Shown piece after piece: positions 1 through 9,396 of a stretch of 64,000 nucleotides of DNA. The stretch's first letter is position 1. Each line of letters begins with the position of its first letter. Where the stretch lies: NCBI GenBank assembly GCA_022448925.1, contig JAKVCP010000008.1, positions 1 through 64,000 of the forward strand, written 5' to 3'. Source of the DNA: Paracoccaceae bacterium. Its GTDB lineage: Bacteria > Pseudomonadota > Alphaproteobacteria > Rhodobacterales > Rhodobacteraceae. The translations under genes were made by a program, and so were the position numbers. The notes under the pieces were generated by a model that was not told the DNA's origin, searched no databases, and worked only from the letters and a program-made list of their open reading frames with translations.

Positions 1-256
1 CCATCCCCTCTTCGGGCATGACGCCGATTCCTGCAACCTGGCCCTTCCAAGTCATGCACGACAGGACATTGCGGTCGTCTTTCAGGTCGAAATACAAATG
101 ACCAGACCGCGCCAGCGTCACGCGCCCGACTTCACCGCGCACCCGCACCCAGCCCAATTCCGACTCGATCAGACGTTTCACCTTGCCAGCAATCTCTGCC
201 ACCGTGAACTCAGGCGTATTGCTTCCGGGGATTGGATCATCCAACAGATCTGACAT
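1..256 (-). CDS. xseA: Exodeoxyribonuclease VII large subunit, N-terminal part (runs off the window)
   Basis: The minus strand reads MSDLLDDPIPGSNTPEFTVA from an ATG at 256 and stays open to the window edge, about 85 residues. The segment carries the N-terminal OB-fold typical of XseA, with ELGWVRVRGEVG, SGHLYFDLKDD and CMTWKGQV. XseA is the large, DNA-binding subunit of exonuclease VII, which degrades single-stranded DNA in both directions in the cytoplasm. It is divergent from purD with 75 nt between the starts; xseA next to purD is an arrangement I recognise from Rhodobacteraceae. The gene is truncated only by the window boundary. The identification rests on the first 85 residues alone. 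Confidence 0.85.
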   Translation of the reverse strand, partial: MSDLLDDPIPGSNTPEFTVAEIAGKVKRLIESELGWVRVRGEVGRVTLARSGHLYFDLKDDRNVLSCMTWKGQVAGIGVMPEEGM

Positions 257-331
257 CAGCTGCCTCGCTTGCTCTTGCCTCGGCCCAAGCTTAGAACGCG
301 CAGCAACGAAGGAAAAGCAGGAGACGCGCCC

Positions 332-1603
332 ATGAACATTCTCATCCTTGGCGGCGGTGGGCGCGAACATGCCCTGGCATGGGCGGTTATGCAAAACCCC
401 AAATGCGACAAACTGATCGTCGCGCCCGGAAATGCGGGTATCGCGGCGATCGCGACCTGCGCCAAGCTGGACATCGAAGATGGTGGGGCCGTCGCCCAAT
501 TTGCCGAGGCCGAGGCCATCGACATGGTGATCATCGGGCCAGAGGCGCCCCTGGCTGCAGGCGTTGCGGATCGGTTGCGCGATTCTGGTCTTTTGGTCTT
601 TGGACCCTCGCAAGCAGCGGCGCGACTGGAGGCTTCAAAGAGCTTTACCAAAGAGGTCTGTGACGCCGCACATGCGCCCACCGCCGGCTACAGGCACTTC
701 ACCCATCTTGAGGAAGCCAAAGCCCATGTCCGCGCCGAAGGCGCGCCGATTGTGGTCAAAGCGGATGGACTTGCCGCCGGCAAGGGCGTGATCATCGCCG
801 AGACTGTCGCCCAGGCCGAGGCGGCCCTCGATGATATGTTCGGCGGCGAATTCGGCACGGCTGGCGCCGAAGTGGTGATCGAAGAGTTCATGACAGGCGA
901 GGAGGCCTCGTTCTTTGTTCTGGTCGACGGAGAGACAGTCCTGCCAATCGGCACCGCACAGGATCACAAGCGGATCGGCGATGGTGACACCGGCCCAAAT
1001 ACCGGCGGCATGGGCGCATACAGCCCGGCACCCGTCATGACAGATGACGTCACCCAAAAAGCATTGGAACAGATTGTTCGGCCAACCATGGTTGAGATGG
1101 CCAAGCGCGGAACTCCCTATCAAGGGGTGCTTTATGTCGGCTTGATGATCGAAGAGGGTCAACCGCGTCTGGTAGAATACAACGTACGGTTTGGCGATCC
1201 GGAATGCCAGGTTCTGATGATGCGGCTGGGTGCGCAAGCCCTTGATCTGATGCACGCCTGTGCCGATGGACGATTGGATCAAGCGCAGGTAACCTGGGCA
1301 GAAGACCACGCAATGACCGTTGTCCTTGCGGCCAATGGATATCCTGGCGCATACCAAAAAGGCACCGAAATCTTGGGTCTTGAGGCAATGGCGTCCGACT
1401 CATCGCACATGGTGTTTCACGCCGGCACAAAGTCAGAGGCCGGCAAGCTGCTGGCAAATGGTGGTCGGGTCTTGAATGCCACCGCACGTGGCGCGTCTCT
1501 GCAACAGGCACGGGATCGGGCCTATGCACTCGTTGCTCGTGTGGACTGGCCTGATGGCGTGTATCGCCAGGATATTGGCTGGCGTGCCCTGAACAGAGAC
1601 TAG
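332..1603 (+). CDS. purD: Phosphoribosylamine--glycine ligase (GARS)
   Basis: This 423-residue ATP-grasp enzyme joins glycine to 5-phosphoribosylamine, the second step of purine synthesis, in the cytoplasm. It starts MNILILGGGGREHALAW, the signature N-terminus of PurD. It carries GPEAPLAAGVADRL, the ATP-grasp segment VVKADGLAAGKGV, QDHKRIGDGDTGPNTGGMG and the metal-binding YNVRFGDPECQ. Length matches the family (about 420-430). An open frame extends upstream to 269, but the ATG at 332 has an AGGAGA ribosome site just upstream and gives the family N-terminus. No operon partner follows: the next gene converges from the other strand. Confidence 0.97.
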   Translation: MNILILGGGGREHALAWAVMQNPKCDKLIVAPGNAGIAAIATCAKLDIEDGGAVAQFAEAEAIDMVIIGPEAPLAAGVADRLRDSGLLVFGPSQAAARLEASKSFTKEVCDAAHAPTAGYRHFTHLEEAKAHVRAEGAPIVVKADGLAAGKGVIIAETVAQAEAALDDMFGGEFGTAGAEVVIEEFMTGEEASFFVLVDGETVLPIGTAQDHKRIGDGDTGPNTGGMGAYSPAPVMTDDVTQKALEQIVRPTMVEMAKRGTPYQGVLYVGLMIEEGQPRLVEYNVRFGDPECQVLMMRLGAQALDLMHACADGRLDQAQVTWAEDHAMTVVLAANGYPGAYQKGTEILGLEAMASDSSHMVFHAGTKSEAGKLLANGGRVLNATARGASLQQARDRAYALVARVDWPDGVYRQDIGWRALNRD

Positions 1604-1747
1604 CGGCGTTTCAGTGCCCGCCATGCGTCAAACCAGTCTGTATCGCCTCATGTCAGCCTGTCTTTGGCGCACAACGCTCTCGACACCGCCATGGCGAACG
1701 CTTTTGGGTCAGTTGCAGCGCAGGGCCAGGCGCGCGGCAGAGGCGCT

Positions 1748-2505
1748 CTATGGGCCCAAACGACGGGCCTCTAGGGTGCCGTCGACCAGGTCAACGGCCA
1801 ACAGCTTGGACCAACCGCCGTCCGCCACAATGATGGTGGGCTTGGCGCCACAGGTTCGGATCCCACCAATGATAAAGGGCCAGCCGATCTTGTGATTTGA
1901 CACCCCCGCCAATCGCGCCACTTCGCTCAGCGCATCATTCTTGAAGCGCCATATACGCAGGGTTTTTGCCAAATGAGGTCGGTCTACATAGGCAAGCTCG
2001 ATGTGACCATCATTGTCCAGATCTGCAGCACCGGCAGGCGCCAGCCAACGGAACGGCCGCCCAATGTAGGGCGTGGCGCTGATCAAGGCCAGCTGGCCGC
2101 TATCCGTCAGCCGAAAAATCGCCAGCCGGGCGCCCTCCGAAATCGAAGATTGAACCGTCACAATTTCGTCTCGACCATCAAAATCAAGATCGATCAGTCG
2201 CGGCGCGATATCTTCGAAAATCTGGCGGGGCGCAGTGAACACAGAGGGACGCCCTGCAGCCGGGCCGCGAAGCGCACGCACCACAAGTCGTTCCCATTCA
2301 GGAGTGTCACCCAGCACGCCGTGGCCATAGGGCGCGGTACCGGTCACATTTTGGTAGCAGACTTCAGCAAGATGCCCATCGCCACCAGAGACACACCGGC
2401 TGCTGTCTGCACTGGCGTGGCCCGCCAAAAGCGCTGCTGCAAGCCATACGCCGCGGGCAAGACATTGCCAAAAGCGCCCCGGCAGACGCGGCGCCTTTAT
2501 AAACA

Positions 2506-2506
<1 letters not shown>
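1748..2506 (-). CDS. Secreted VCBS/FG-GAP-like repeat protein
   Basis: This is a 252-residue predicted exported protein. A basic N-terminus followed by a hydrophobic stretch (VWLAAALLAGHASA, residues about 20-33) looks like a cleavable signal peptide. The mature part contains two Asp-rich loops typical of FG-GAP/VCBS beta-propeller repeats: DLDFDGRDE near residue 120 and DLDNDGHIE near 165. Such loops bind calcium in related proteins. The start ATG overlaps the ferredoxin stop by one base (TGATG), so the two genes are likely translationally coupled. The mature protein has several Cys residues, which fits the periplasm. The precise function is unknown. Confidence 0.75.
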
Positions 2507-2832
<326 letters not shown>

Positions 2833-2939
2833 CTAGATGCTCCTTGGAATTCCTGTCCTGCCATACCTAGGCGAGGCCTCGCCGTCCTGCCACCCCCAAT
2901 TGCGACATTACAACATGATGTTGAACACGGCGTAATTTT

Positions 2940-2954
2940 GTTCTATTTTTGTTC
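2940..2954 (+). promoter_or_regulatory. LexA (SOS) box, GTTC-N7-GTTC
   Basis: The bases GTTC TATTTTT GTTC form the direct-repeat SOS box established for alphaproteobacteria. It lies two bases before the ATG at 2957, in the AT-rich promoter region between the divergent ferredoxin gene and the dnaE2 remnant. A LexA site in this place is expected for the imuA-imuB-dnaE2 mutagenesis cassette, which supports both calls. The match to the consensus is exact. LexA binding itself is inferred. Confidence 0.75.
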
Positions 2955-2956
2955 CC

Positions 2957-3337
2957 ATGCGCCTTGCCCCTTACAATAGCTGGCCTCGCCCCCCGTCATG
3001 TCTTGTGGCCGCCCGACTGGATGAACCGCCCAGTGGTGCCAGCGTCACCGTGGCGGGACTGGTTATCCTGAGGCAACGCCCCGGGACAGCCAAAGGGGTG
3101 ATCTTTATCACACTCGAAGATGAAACAGGCGTCATCAACGTCGTCGTCTGGAAACCCCTCTTTGAGCGCTACCGCCGCGCGGTCATCGCCGGTCGCCTGC
3201 TGCGGGTGACAGGGCGCATTCAGCGTGAAAATGGCGTGATCCATGTGATTGCAGACATGATCGAAGATGTCTCGTACATGCTGGACGGATTGCTTGAGGT
3301 GCCTGAAATGCTTTCACAGGACACACAAACCGGATAA
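2957..3337 (+). pseudogene. dnaE2: C-terminal OB-fold remnant of error-prone DNA polymerase DnaE2
   Basis: The 126-residue product matches only the extreme C-terminal nucleic-acid-binding OB-fold of DnaE2 (about 1050-1100 residues when intact). Visible family motifs are VTVAGLVILRQRPGTAKGV, FITLEDETGVINVVVW, FERYRR and NGVIHVIADMIEDVS. The PHP, palm and finger domains are missing, and neither imuA nor imuB is present. The ATG sits directly behind an exact LexA box, so a deletion may have joined the SOS promoter of the cassette to the dnaE2 tail. It may be dead, or a domesticated single-OB protein made on DNA damage. The reading frame is intact and its codon use looks normal. Confidence 0.7.
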
Positions 3338-3374
3338 ACTGACAAGCAGAGCAGGAAGAAAAGGCCAACCAGGC

Positions 3375-3899
3375 ATGATCCGACACCTCATCGCCCTGTC
3401 AGCGCTGGCGCTTCTGACTGGATGCGAGGCGACGTCTTTGGCCCCGCAGCCCGGTGTGAGCAGATCAGCCGCACTCGGTGTGACCATCAAAGAAAACGAA
3501 AAAGGAGAGTGCTGGGCGGTTGAAGTCACACCGGCCGTCTATGACACCGTGATGGGCCAGGTCCAGGTTGTCCAGGCAGAGATCGCGCCAGACGGCACTG
3601 TCCTGCGCGCGCCAATCTACCGAAACACACTTGTCCCGCGCGTGGTCAAAGACCGCCAGACGCTTCGGTTTCAAACGCCCTGTCCTGCACAGCTGACGCC
3701 TGAGTTTATCGGTTCTCTTCAGCGTGCCCTGCGCGCACGCGGGTATTTTCGCAGCTTCACCACATCGATTTATGATGATGCCACGCGGCGCGGCGTCTTG
3801 CGCTATCAGACAGAGCGCGGCTTGCAAAGCGGCCGGCTGTCACTCGAAACTGCACGGGACCTTGGTTTGATTGCAGTTGAGCGGTCAGACACCAGATGA
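3375..3899 (+). CDS. Lipoprotein with peptidoglycan-binding-like C-terminus
   Basis: This 174-residue product starts MIRHLIALSALALLTGCEA, a lipoprotein signal with lipobox LTGC, so it should be lipid-anchored in the envelope. The C-terminal part (about 115-170) reads TPEFIGSLQRALRARGYF, TRRGVLRYQTERGLQSGRLS and LETARDLGL, which is the pattern of a PG_binding_1 three-helix domain. The middle region is not recognised. An open frame reaches back to 3267, but the lipobox fixes the start at 3375. It follows the dnaE2 remnant by 37 nt and could share its transcript. A bidirectional terminator lies just after the stop. Confidence 0.8.
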   Translation: MIRHLIALSALALLTGCEATSLAPQPGVSRSAALGVTIKENEKGECWAVEVTPAVYDTVMGQVQVVQAEIAPDGTVLRAPIYRNTLVPRVVKDRQTLRFQTPCPAQLTPEFIGSLQRALRARGYFRSFTTSIYDDATRRGVLRYQTERGLQSGRLSLETARDLGLIAVERSDTR

Positions 3900-3904
3900 C
3901 ACGT

Positions 3905-3940
3905 AAAAGGGCGCCGGCTTTGCGACGCCCTTTTCGTTTT
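3905..3940. terminator. Bidirectional rho-independent terminator
   Basis: AAAAGGGCG at 3905-3913 pairs perfectly with CGCCCTTTT at 3926-3934, with a 12-nt loop and a following T-rich run. It lies between the lipoprotein gene and the convergent DegP-like gene, and the A/T flanks would let it work in both directions. Confidence 0.85.
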
Positions 3941-3961
3941 GTTCGGTTCCGGTCACTCAGA

Positions 3962-5428
3962 TCAGCTGTCAAAGCTCAGAGCGACAAATCGGGGATCCCC
4001 GCCACGGCGCACCAACAACAGGATCGACTTGCGGCCCGCCTCTTTTGCTTCGGCGATACGGCCTTCCAAATCGTCAACCGTCATCACCACCTGCTGACCG
4101 GCCTCGGTGATCAGGTCACCTGCGCGTACGCCCTTCTGATAGGCTTGGGTTGTCTGGTCGATATCGACCACAACAAGGCCCTCCGCATTCCCGGGCAGGC
4201 CCAGTTCTTCACGGATGGCTTCGGTCACTTCGCTGAGCGTCATGCCAAGCACTTGCTGCGGCTCTGGTGCTTGCGGTTCAACTGGCTGCACGGCTGGTAC
4301 GGCGGATTGCGCCTCTTCGCGACGGCCTAGAACCACCTTGAAGGTCTGGGTTTCACCATTGCGGTTCACCACCACACGCACCGATTTGCCGACCGGCGAG
4401 TTGCCAACCGTGCGCACCAGACCGCGTGTGTCCGCGACAGACTGACCATCAAAGCTTATGATCACATCGCCCGCCAACAATCCGGCCTCCTTGGCAGGGC
4501 CCTCCGGAACGTCAGAGATCAACGCCCCCTCGGCTGTCGCCAGACCCAGCGCATCGGCGACATCGGCTGTCACGTCCTGAATGCGCACGCCCAACCAGCC
4601 ACGACGGGTTTCGCCGAATTCTTGCAATTGGTCGACAACACGGGTCACCACATTCGACGCCATCGAAAAACCAATTCCGATCGAGCCGCCATTGGGCGAC
4701 AGAATGGCTGTGTTCACGCCAATAACCTCACCGTTCATATTGAACAGCGGACCGCCCGAATTGCCGCGGTTGATCGCAGCATCGGTTTGAATGTAATCGT
4801 CATAGGTACCGCTGAGCGCCCGGTTGCGCGCCGATACGATGCCGGCCGAAACTGAAAAGCCCTGACCCAGCGGGTTTCCCATCGCCATCACCCAATCGCC
4901 AACCCGGGCTGTGTCGCTGTCGCCAAAGTTGACGAATTTCAGCGGCTGGTCCGTTTCGACCTTCAACAAGGCAATGTCGGTGTTGGGGTCAGTGCCAATC
5001 ACTTTGGCTGGCAATTCCATGCCCTCGAAAAATTCGATGAGGATTTCATCTGCTTCTTCGATGACGTGGTTGTTGGTCACGATGTAGCCGTCTTCGGAAA
5101 TCACAAAGCCAGACCCCAGTGCCGAGCTGCGGCGCGGCCGCTGGCCGTCACCTTGCCGATCCTGGAATTCACGAAAAAATTCTTCGAACGGCGACCCGTC
5201 AGGGACGATGCCCTGTGGACCAGCACGCCCCGCCACAAGTGTTGAGGTGGTGATGTTGACAACAGATGGGCTGATCGTCTCGGCCAGGTCAGCAAAACTG
5301 TCTGGCGCGCCGCGGGCGAACGACATCAGTGATTGGGACAGGATCAGAACCATGGAAAGCGCCGACAGCCAAAACAGCCGAAGGGGTGTCGCGCTTTCCC
5401 GGATCATTGCGGGGGCTTGGGGTCTCAA
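3962..5428 (-). CDS. Periplasmic Do-family serine protease (DegP/HtrA-like)
   Basis: This 488-residue envelope quality-control protease has an N-terminal signal (LRLFWLSALSMVLILSQSLMS). Its trypsin-like domain carries the catalytic triad His (TNNHVI), Asp (NTDIALLKV) and Ser (GNSGGPLF), and two PDZ domains follow. A TTG at 5428 is chosen as the start because AAGGAG lies 7 nt upstream; an in-frame ATG at 5407 is the alternative and leaves the signal peptide intact. It is transcribed in the same direction as DUF2065-hflC-hflK, 220 nt downstream of them. This fits the known link between Do proteases and the HflKC/FtsH system. Confidence 0.95.
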   Translation of the reverse strand: MRPQAPAMIRESATPLRLFWLSALSMVLILSQSLMSFARGAPDSFADLAETISPSVVNITTSTLVAGRAGPQGIVPDGSPFEEFFREFQDRQGDGQRPRRSSALGSGFVISEDGYIVTNNHVIEEADEILIEFFEGMELPAKVIGTDPNTDIALLKVETDQPLKFVNFGDSDTARVGDWVMAMGNPLGQGFSVSAGIVSARNRALSGTYDDYIQTDAAINRGNSGGPLFNMNGEVIGVNTAILSPNGGSIGIGFSMASNVVTRVVDQLQEFGETRRGWLGVRIQDVTADVADALGLATAEGALISDVPEGPAKEAGLLAGDVIISFDGQSVADTRGLVRTVGNSPVGKSVRVVVNRNGETQTFKVVLGRREEAQSAVPAVQPVEPQAPEPQQVLGMTLSEVTEAIREELGLPGNAEGLVVVDIDQTTQAYQKGVRAGDLITEAGQQVVMTVDDLEGRIAEAKEAGRKSILLLVRRGGDPRFVALSFDS

Positions 5429-5650
5429 ATCTCAACTCCTTATCATTGCCGGCAGCCCGCATTGGGCACGGGACTTCTGCTTCGATACTCACTCAAATGT
5501 AGGGGCTTTCCGGCAACAGGCTAGGAGGGAATTCCCTACTCAAGCCAATGTGACTGGAATTTACCAAGGCGCGCGAGCGCCGATCCAGACCAACTTCACC
5601 GCAAATCGGTCGTCTACAACCCACACAAAACGGGCCTGTCTTCATGTATT

Positions 5651-5836
5651 TCAGTGCTTTGCGATCCATAGCACAATGAATCCCAAGACCACCACCAGGG
5701 CACCAAAGCTGCGCCTTGCACTTTCCGGCAAACTTCGCAACGTCTCAAGCATGCGCTCCACAAGCGAAGGGGCCAGTGCGTACACCAGCCCCTCAATTAT
5801 CAGCACCAGCCCAAAGGCGGTGATCACTTCAGTCAT
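5651..5836 (-). CDS. DUF2065 small membrane protein (YjeT-like)
   Basis: This is a 61-residue protein with two predicted membrane segments (TAFGLVLIIEGLVYALAP and FGALVVVLGFIVLWIA). It is the DUF2065 family, commonly encoded directly after hflC in proteobacteria. The ATG overlaps the hflC stop by one base (TGATG); a GTG one codon earlier is also possible. Function is not established; the context suggests an accessory role with the HflKC complex. Confidence 0.88.
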   Translation of the reverse strand: MTEVITAFGLVLIIEGLVYALAPSLVERMLETLRSLPESARRSFGALVVVLGFIVLWIAKH

Positions 5837-6741
5837 CACTGACTTGCCGTCGCTGCGTCTTGTTCAGCTCCTTCGGCGGACTTCAGATAGTTGAAGAACT
5901 CACTGTCAGGCGCCATCACAAGGGTCGAATTGTTGGACTGCAGCGACCGTTGGTAGGCCGTCAGCGACCGATAGAATTCAAAGAACTCTTGGTCAGCACC
6001 AAAGGCGTCTGCAAAGATCGCGTTCCGGCGCGCATCGGCTTCACCGCGGACAATCTCAGAGGTTTTCTTGGCCTCTGACACGATTTCAACCTGCGTCCGG
6101 TCTGCCTGCGCACGAACCCGCTGAGCGGCTTCGTTACCCCGAGCGATTTCGTCGGCGGCTTCGCGCTCGCGCTCTGCGCGCATCCGGGCAAAGGTCGCGT
6201 CGAGGTTTTCACGCGGCAGGTCTGTGCGCTTCAGGCGCACGTCGACGACCTCAATTCCAAGCGCCTGCGCTTCGGAAATTGCGCTGTTGCGGATCCGTAG
6301 CATCAGGGCTGCGCGATCCGATGACAGAATGTCGTTGGAAGATACAGAGCCCAGCACTTCCCGCGTTTCCGCGCGCAGGATCGAATCCAGCCTGCTTCCC
6401 GCGACAAAGATCGCCTGGTCGCCGGATGCGCCGGTTGCCTCGCGGAACCGGTTGACATCAGAGATCCGGTAGCGCGCAAAGGCATCCACCACGAGACGAC
6501 GATCATCCAACGGGGTAATCTCGATCGGGTCAAGGTCGCGGCTGAGAATGCGGTCATCATAGCGCATGAGATTGTCAAACAACGGCAATTTGAAAGCCAG
6601 ACCGGGTTCTTCCTTCACCGCGACGACACGGCCAAAGCGCAGCACCAGCGCTTTTTGACGTTCATCAACGATAAAGACAGAGGACAAAATGCCCACCAGA
6701 GCAACCGCCCCGGCAATGAGAAGTATGGTCAATGCTCGCAT
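5836..6741 (-). CDS. hflC: Protease modulator HflC
   Basis: This 301-residue SPFH/prohibitin-family protein has one N-terminal membrane anchor (TILLIAGAVALVGILSSVFIV) and a periplasmic body. It carries the hallmark FGRVVAVKEEPGLAFKLP, DRRLVVDAFARYRI and the C-terminal coiled-coil rich in Ala/Glu/Arg. With HflK it forms the ring that controls access to the FtsH protease. Its ATG overlaps the hflK stop by one base, so the two subunits are probably translationally coupled. Confidence 0.97.
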   Translation of the reverse strand: MRALTILLIAGAVALVGILSSVFIVDERQKALVLRFGRVVAVKEEPGLAFKLPLFDNLMRYDDRILSRDLDPIEITPLDDRRLVVDAFARYRISDVNRFREATGASGDQAIFVAGSRLDSILRAETREVLGSVSSNDILSSDRAALMLRIRNSAISEAQALGIEVVDVRLKRTDLPRENLDATFARMRAEREREAADEIARGNEAAQRVRAQADRTQVEIVSEAKKTSEIVRGEADARRNAIFADAFGADQEFFEFYRSLTAYQRSLQSNNSTLVMAPDSEFFNYLKSAEGAEQDAATASQ

Positions 6742-7871
6742 CAGTTCGACCCCCGGCGCAGTTCATTCAGCGGCAGATAGGGCACCACACCCTGGCCCGC
6801 CTGTTGTTCGTCGATGATGATCTTGTCGACGCGGCCAAGCACCTGTTCCATTGTTTCAAGATACAGGCGCTTGCGCGTTACCTCAGGTGCCTTGCTGTAC
6901 TCGCTCAGGACAGCTGTGAAGCGGCTTGCCTCACCCTCGGCTTCGTTCACGACCTGTGCCCGGTAGGCTTCGGCTTGCTCGAGGACCTGTGCGGCCTCAC
7001 CGCGGGCTTCGGCCAAGATGCGGTTGGCATAGGCATCAGCCTGCTTTTCCAGCCGGTCCCGTTCCTGTTCGGCGGCCTGGACTTCGCGGAAAGCATCAAT
7101 CACCTGCTCTGGCGGGTCTGCCTTGTCAAAGTTCACACGCACGATGTTTACGCCCGAATTATAGCTGTCAAGCGTGGACTGGATCAGCTCATCCAGACGT
7201 TCAGCAATCACACCACGGTCGCGGTTCAGGATCGGCGCCAGTTCGGACTGCGCGATGATCTCGCGCATCGCCGATTCTGACACAGCGGCAATGGTTTCAG
7301 CCGGATCGCGCAGGTTGAACAGGAACTGCGCCGGGTCATTGATGTTCCAGACCACCTGGAAATCGATGTCGACGATGTTTTCATCCCCGGTCAGCATCAA
7401 ACCAGCTTCGGACCCACGACCGCCAACGCCGATATCCAACGTCTGTTCGCGCGTCACTGGCAGGATCTCAGCTGTGACAATGGGCCATGGCGCAAAGTTC
7501 AGTCCCGGGTTTCCGGTGGTTGAATACTCGCCTAGGAACAATTCGACAGACTGCTCTTCCGGGCGCACGGTATAAAAGCTTGTGAACAGCCACAGCACGA
7601 GAGCGACCAGAAGGCCAATCCCGACTGTGCCGCGTGTCAGCATTGGTCCACCGCCGCCTGCGTCGCCGCCCGGACGCCCGCCGCCAGATCCGCCGCGCCC
7701 GCCCATCAGGACGCGCAAACGCTCTTGGCCCTTTTTGACCAATTCGTCGATCTCTGGGATCTGTGGGTCGTTGTCATCAGGGCGTCGACCGCCGCCGCCG
7801 TTGTTGCCGCGGTTGCCACCGCCCTGGCCGCCTCCGCCGCCGCCCCAGGGGCCGCCGTTGTTACCTGCCAT
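6741..7871 (-). CDS. hflK: FtsH protease activity modulator HflK
   Basis: This 376-residue partner of HflC has a cytoplasmic N-terminal region very rich in Gly and Asn (GGGGGQGGGNRGNNGGGG), typical of HflK. One membrane segment follows (VGIGLLVALVLWLFTSFY), then the SPFH domain (RPEEQSVELFLGEY, GLNFAPWPI) and a coiled coil. It is the first gene of the hflK-hflC-DUF2065 unit, with an AAGGAA ribosome site about 9 nt before the ATG at 7871. HflKC surrounds the membrane protease FtsH and tunes turnover of membrane proteins. Confidence 0.97.
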   Translation of the reverse strand: MAGNNGGPWGGGGGGQGGGNRGNNGGGGRRPDDNDPQIPEIDELVKKGQERLRVLMGGRGGSGGGRPGGDAGGGGPMLTRGTVGIGLLVALVLWLFTSFYTVRPEEQSVELFLGEYSTTGNPGLNFAPWPIVTAEILPVTREQTLDIGVGGRGSEAGLMLTGDENIVDIDFQVVWNINDPAQFLFNLRDPAETIAAVSESAMREIIAQSELAPILNRDRGVIAERLDELIQSTLDSYNSGVNIVRVNFDKADPPEQVIDAFREVQAAEQERDRLEKQADAYANRILAEARGEAAQVLEQAEAYRAQVVNEAEGEASRFTAVLSEYSKAPEVTRKRLYLETMEQVLGRVDKIIIDEQQAGQGVVPYLPLNELRRGSN

Positions 7872-7947
7872 GTGGAGTCGTTCCTTTTGGTTTATCGTCG
7901 TTTAGTCTCTGCGTCATAACCTGTGCAATCTTACGCGGAAATCAAGA

Positions 7948-9306
7948 TTAGCGGACTGGGTGCCGCATTGTGACAATCTCTTCGGACATGGTTGGGTGAA
8001 CCGCGACCGTCGCGTCGAAATCCTCTTTTGTTGCGCCCATCTTGATCGCAATGCCCGCCAGCTGGATCATTTCGCCCGCCGCAGGCGCGACGATGTGACA
8101 GCCCAAAACCCTGCGCGTCGCCTTGGACACGACCAGTTTCATCAAGACGCGGTCGGTGCGACCGATAAAGCTGGTTTGCATCGGTTTGAACGAGGTCGCG
8201 TAGACTTCGATGTCTTCCTGGGCCCGCGCCGCCTCTTCGGACAGACCTACCGTGCCCATCTCTGGCTGTGTGAAAATCGCCGAAGGGATCAGATCATGGT
8301 CAACAGGCGTCGGGTTGCCTTTGAACACAGTTTCGACAAAGGCCATGCCCTCGCGGATCGCCACAGGCGTCAAGTTCACCCGGTTTGTCACGTCGCCAAT
8401 CGCGTAGACCGAAGGCACCGAGGTCTGGCTGTATGCGTCCACCGGCACGGCCCCGCCGCGGGCAAGCTCGATCCCCAACTCTTCCAATCCCAATCCAGTG
8501 GTGTTGGGCGCCCGCCCGGTGGCATACATGACCTGGTCAAAGACCTTTTCATCGCCGTTTGTGGCCTTGACCCAAATACCACCACCATCAGCCTCTTTCA
8601 TCTCCAGCACATTGGTACCTAGGTGGATGTCGATGCCCTTCTGGATCATCGCTTCGCTGACCAGCCCGCGCGCCTCGTCATCAAAGCCGCGCAGGATCTG
8701 CGCACCACGATAATACTGCGTCACCTCGACCCCCAGACCATTCAGGATGCAGGCAAACTCGCAGGCGATATAGCCGCCGCCGACAATCAGGATCGACTTG
8801 GGCAGTTCCGGCAGGTGAAAGATCTCGTTCGAGGTGATGGCAAGCTCGCGCCCCGGCAGATCGGGCACCATCGGCCAGCCGCCCGTCGCGACGAGGATGT
8901 GCTTGGCGGTCTTGCGTGAACCATCGGCCAGTTCGACCGTGTGTGGATCGACCACGATGGCACGCTGATCAAAGGTTTCAACACCGGCGTTCGACAAGAG
9001 AGTGCGATAGATGCCTTCAAGCCGGTCCAACTCGCCGTTCAGTCGCGCCTGAAATTTGCCCCAGTCAAATGCGCCAGCGCTCATTTCCCAGCCATAGTCT
9101 GCGCCCTCGGAGGCCAGAACCGGATAGGTCGAGGCAAAGACCATCAGCTTTTTTGGCACACAGCCCCGGATCACACAGGTACCGCCATAGCGGCTTTCCT
9201 CGGCCAGGCCTACCTTGGCGCCGGTTTCCCCAGCTGCGACACGCGCAGCCCGCACGCCGCCGGATCCGCCGCCAATGACAAATAGGTCGTAATCAAAAGC
9301 CGTCAT
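7948..9306 (-). CDS. gor: Glutathione-disulfide reductase
   Basis: This 452-residue flavoprotein reduces oxidised glutathione with NADPH in the cytoplasm. Visible are the FAD site (DLFVIGGGSGGVRAARVA), the redox disulfide GGTCVIRGCVPKK, the NADPH site (ILIVGGGYIACEFA) and the C-terminal catalytic VHPTMSEEIV with the active-site His. An upstream extension of the frame to 9369 is discarded because the ATG at 9306 gives the family N-terminus MTAFDYDLFVIGGG. It sits between rpiA and hflK on the same strand, an order I recognise from Rhodobacterales genomes. Confidence 0.96.
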   Translation of the reverse strand: MTAFDYDLFVIGGGSGGVRAARVAAGETGAKVGLAEESRYGGTCVIRGCVPKKLMVFASTYPVLASEGADYGWEMSAGAFDWGKFQARLNGELDRLEGIYRTLLSNAGVETFDQRAIVVDPHTVELADGSRKTAKHILVATGGWPMVPDLPGRELAITSNEIFHLPELPKSILIVGGGYIACEFACILNGLGVEVTQYYRGAQILRGFDDEARGLVSEAMIQKGIDIHLGTNVLEMKEADGGGIWVKATNGDEKVFDQVMYATGRAPNTTGLGLEELGIELARGGAVPVDAYSQTSVPSVYAIGDVTNRVNLTPVAIREGMAFVETVFKGNPTPVDHDLIPSAIFTQPEMGTVGLSEEAARAQEDIEVYATSFKPMQTSFIGRTDRVLMKLVVSKATRRVLGCHIVAPAAGEMIQLAGIAIKMGATKEDFDATVAVHPTMSEEIVTMRHPVR

Positions 9307-9396
9307 ATCCGCCCCTTGGGTGGTTGTTGCAAACCGTATCTCACATGGCGCGCCGCTTGGCCAGCGCAAGGGGCGATTGCCAAAGGCCGGTCACGA

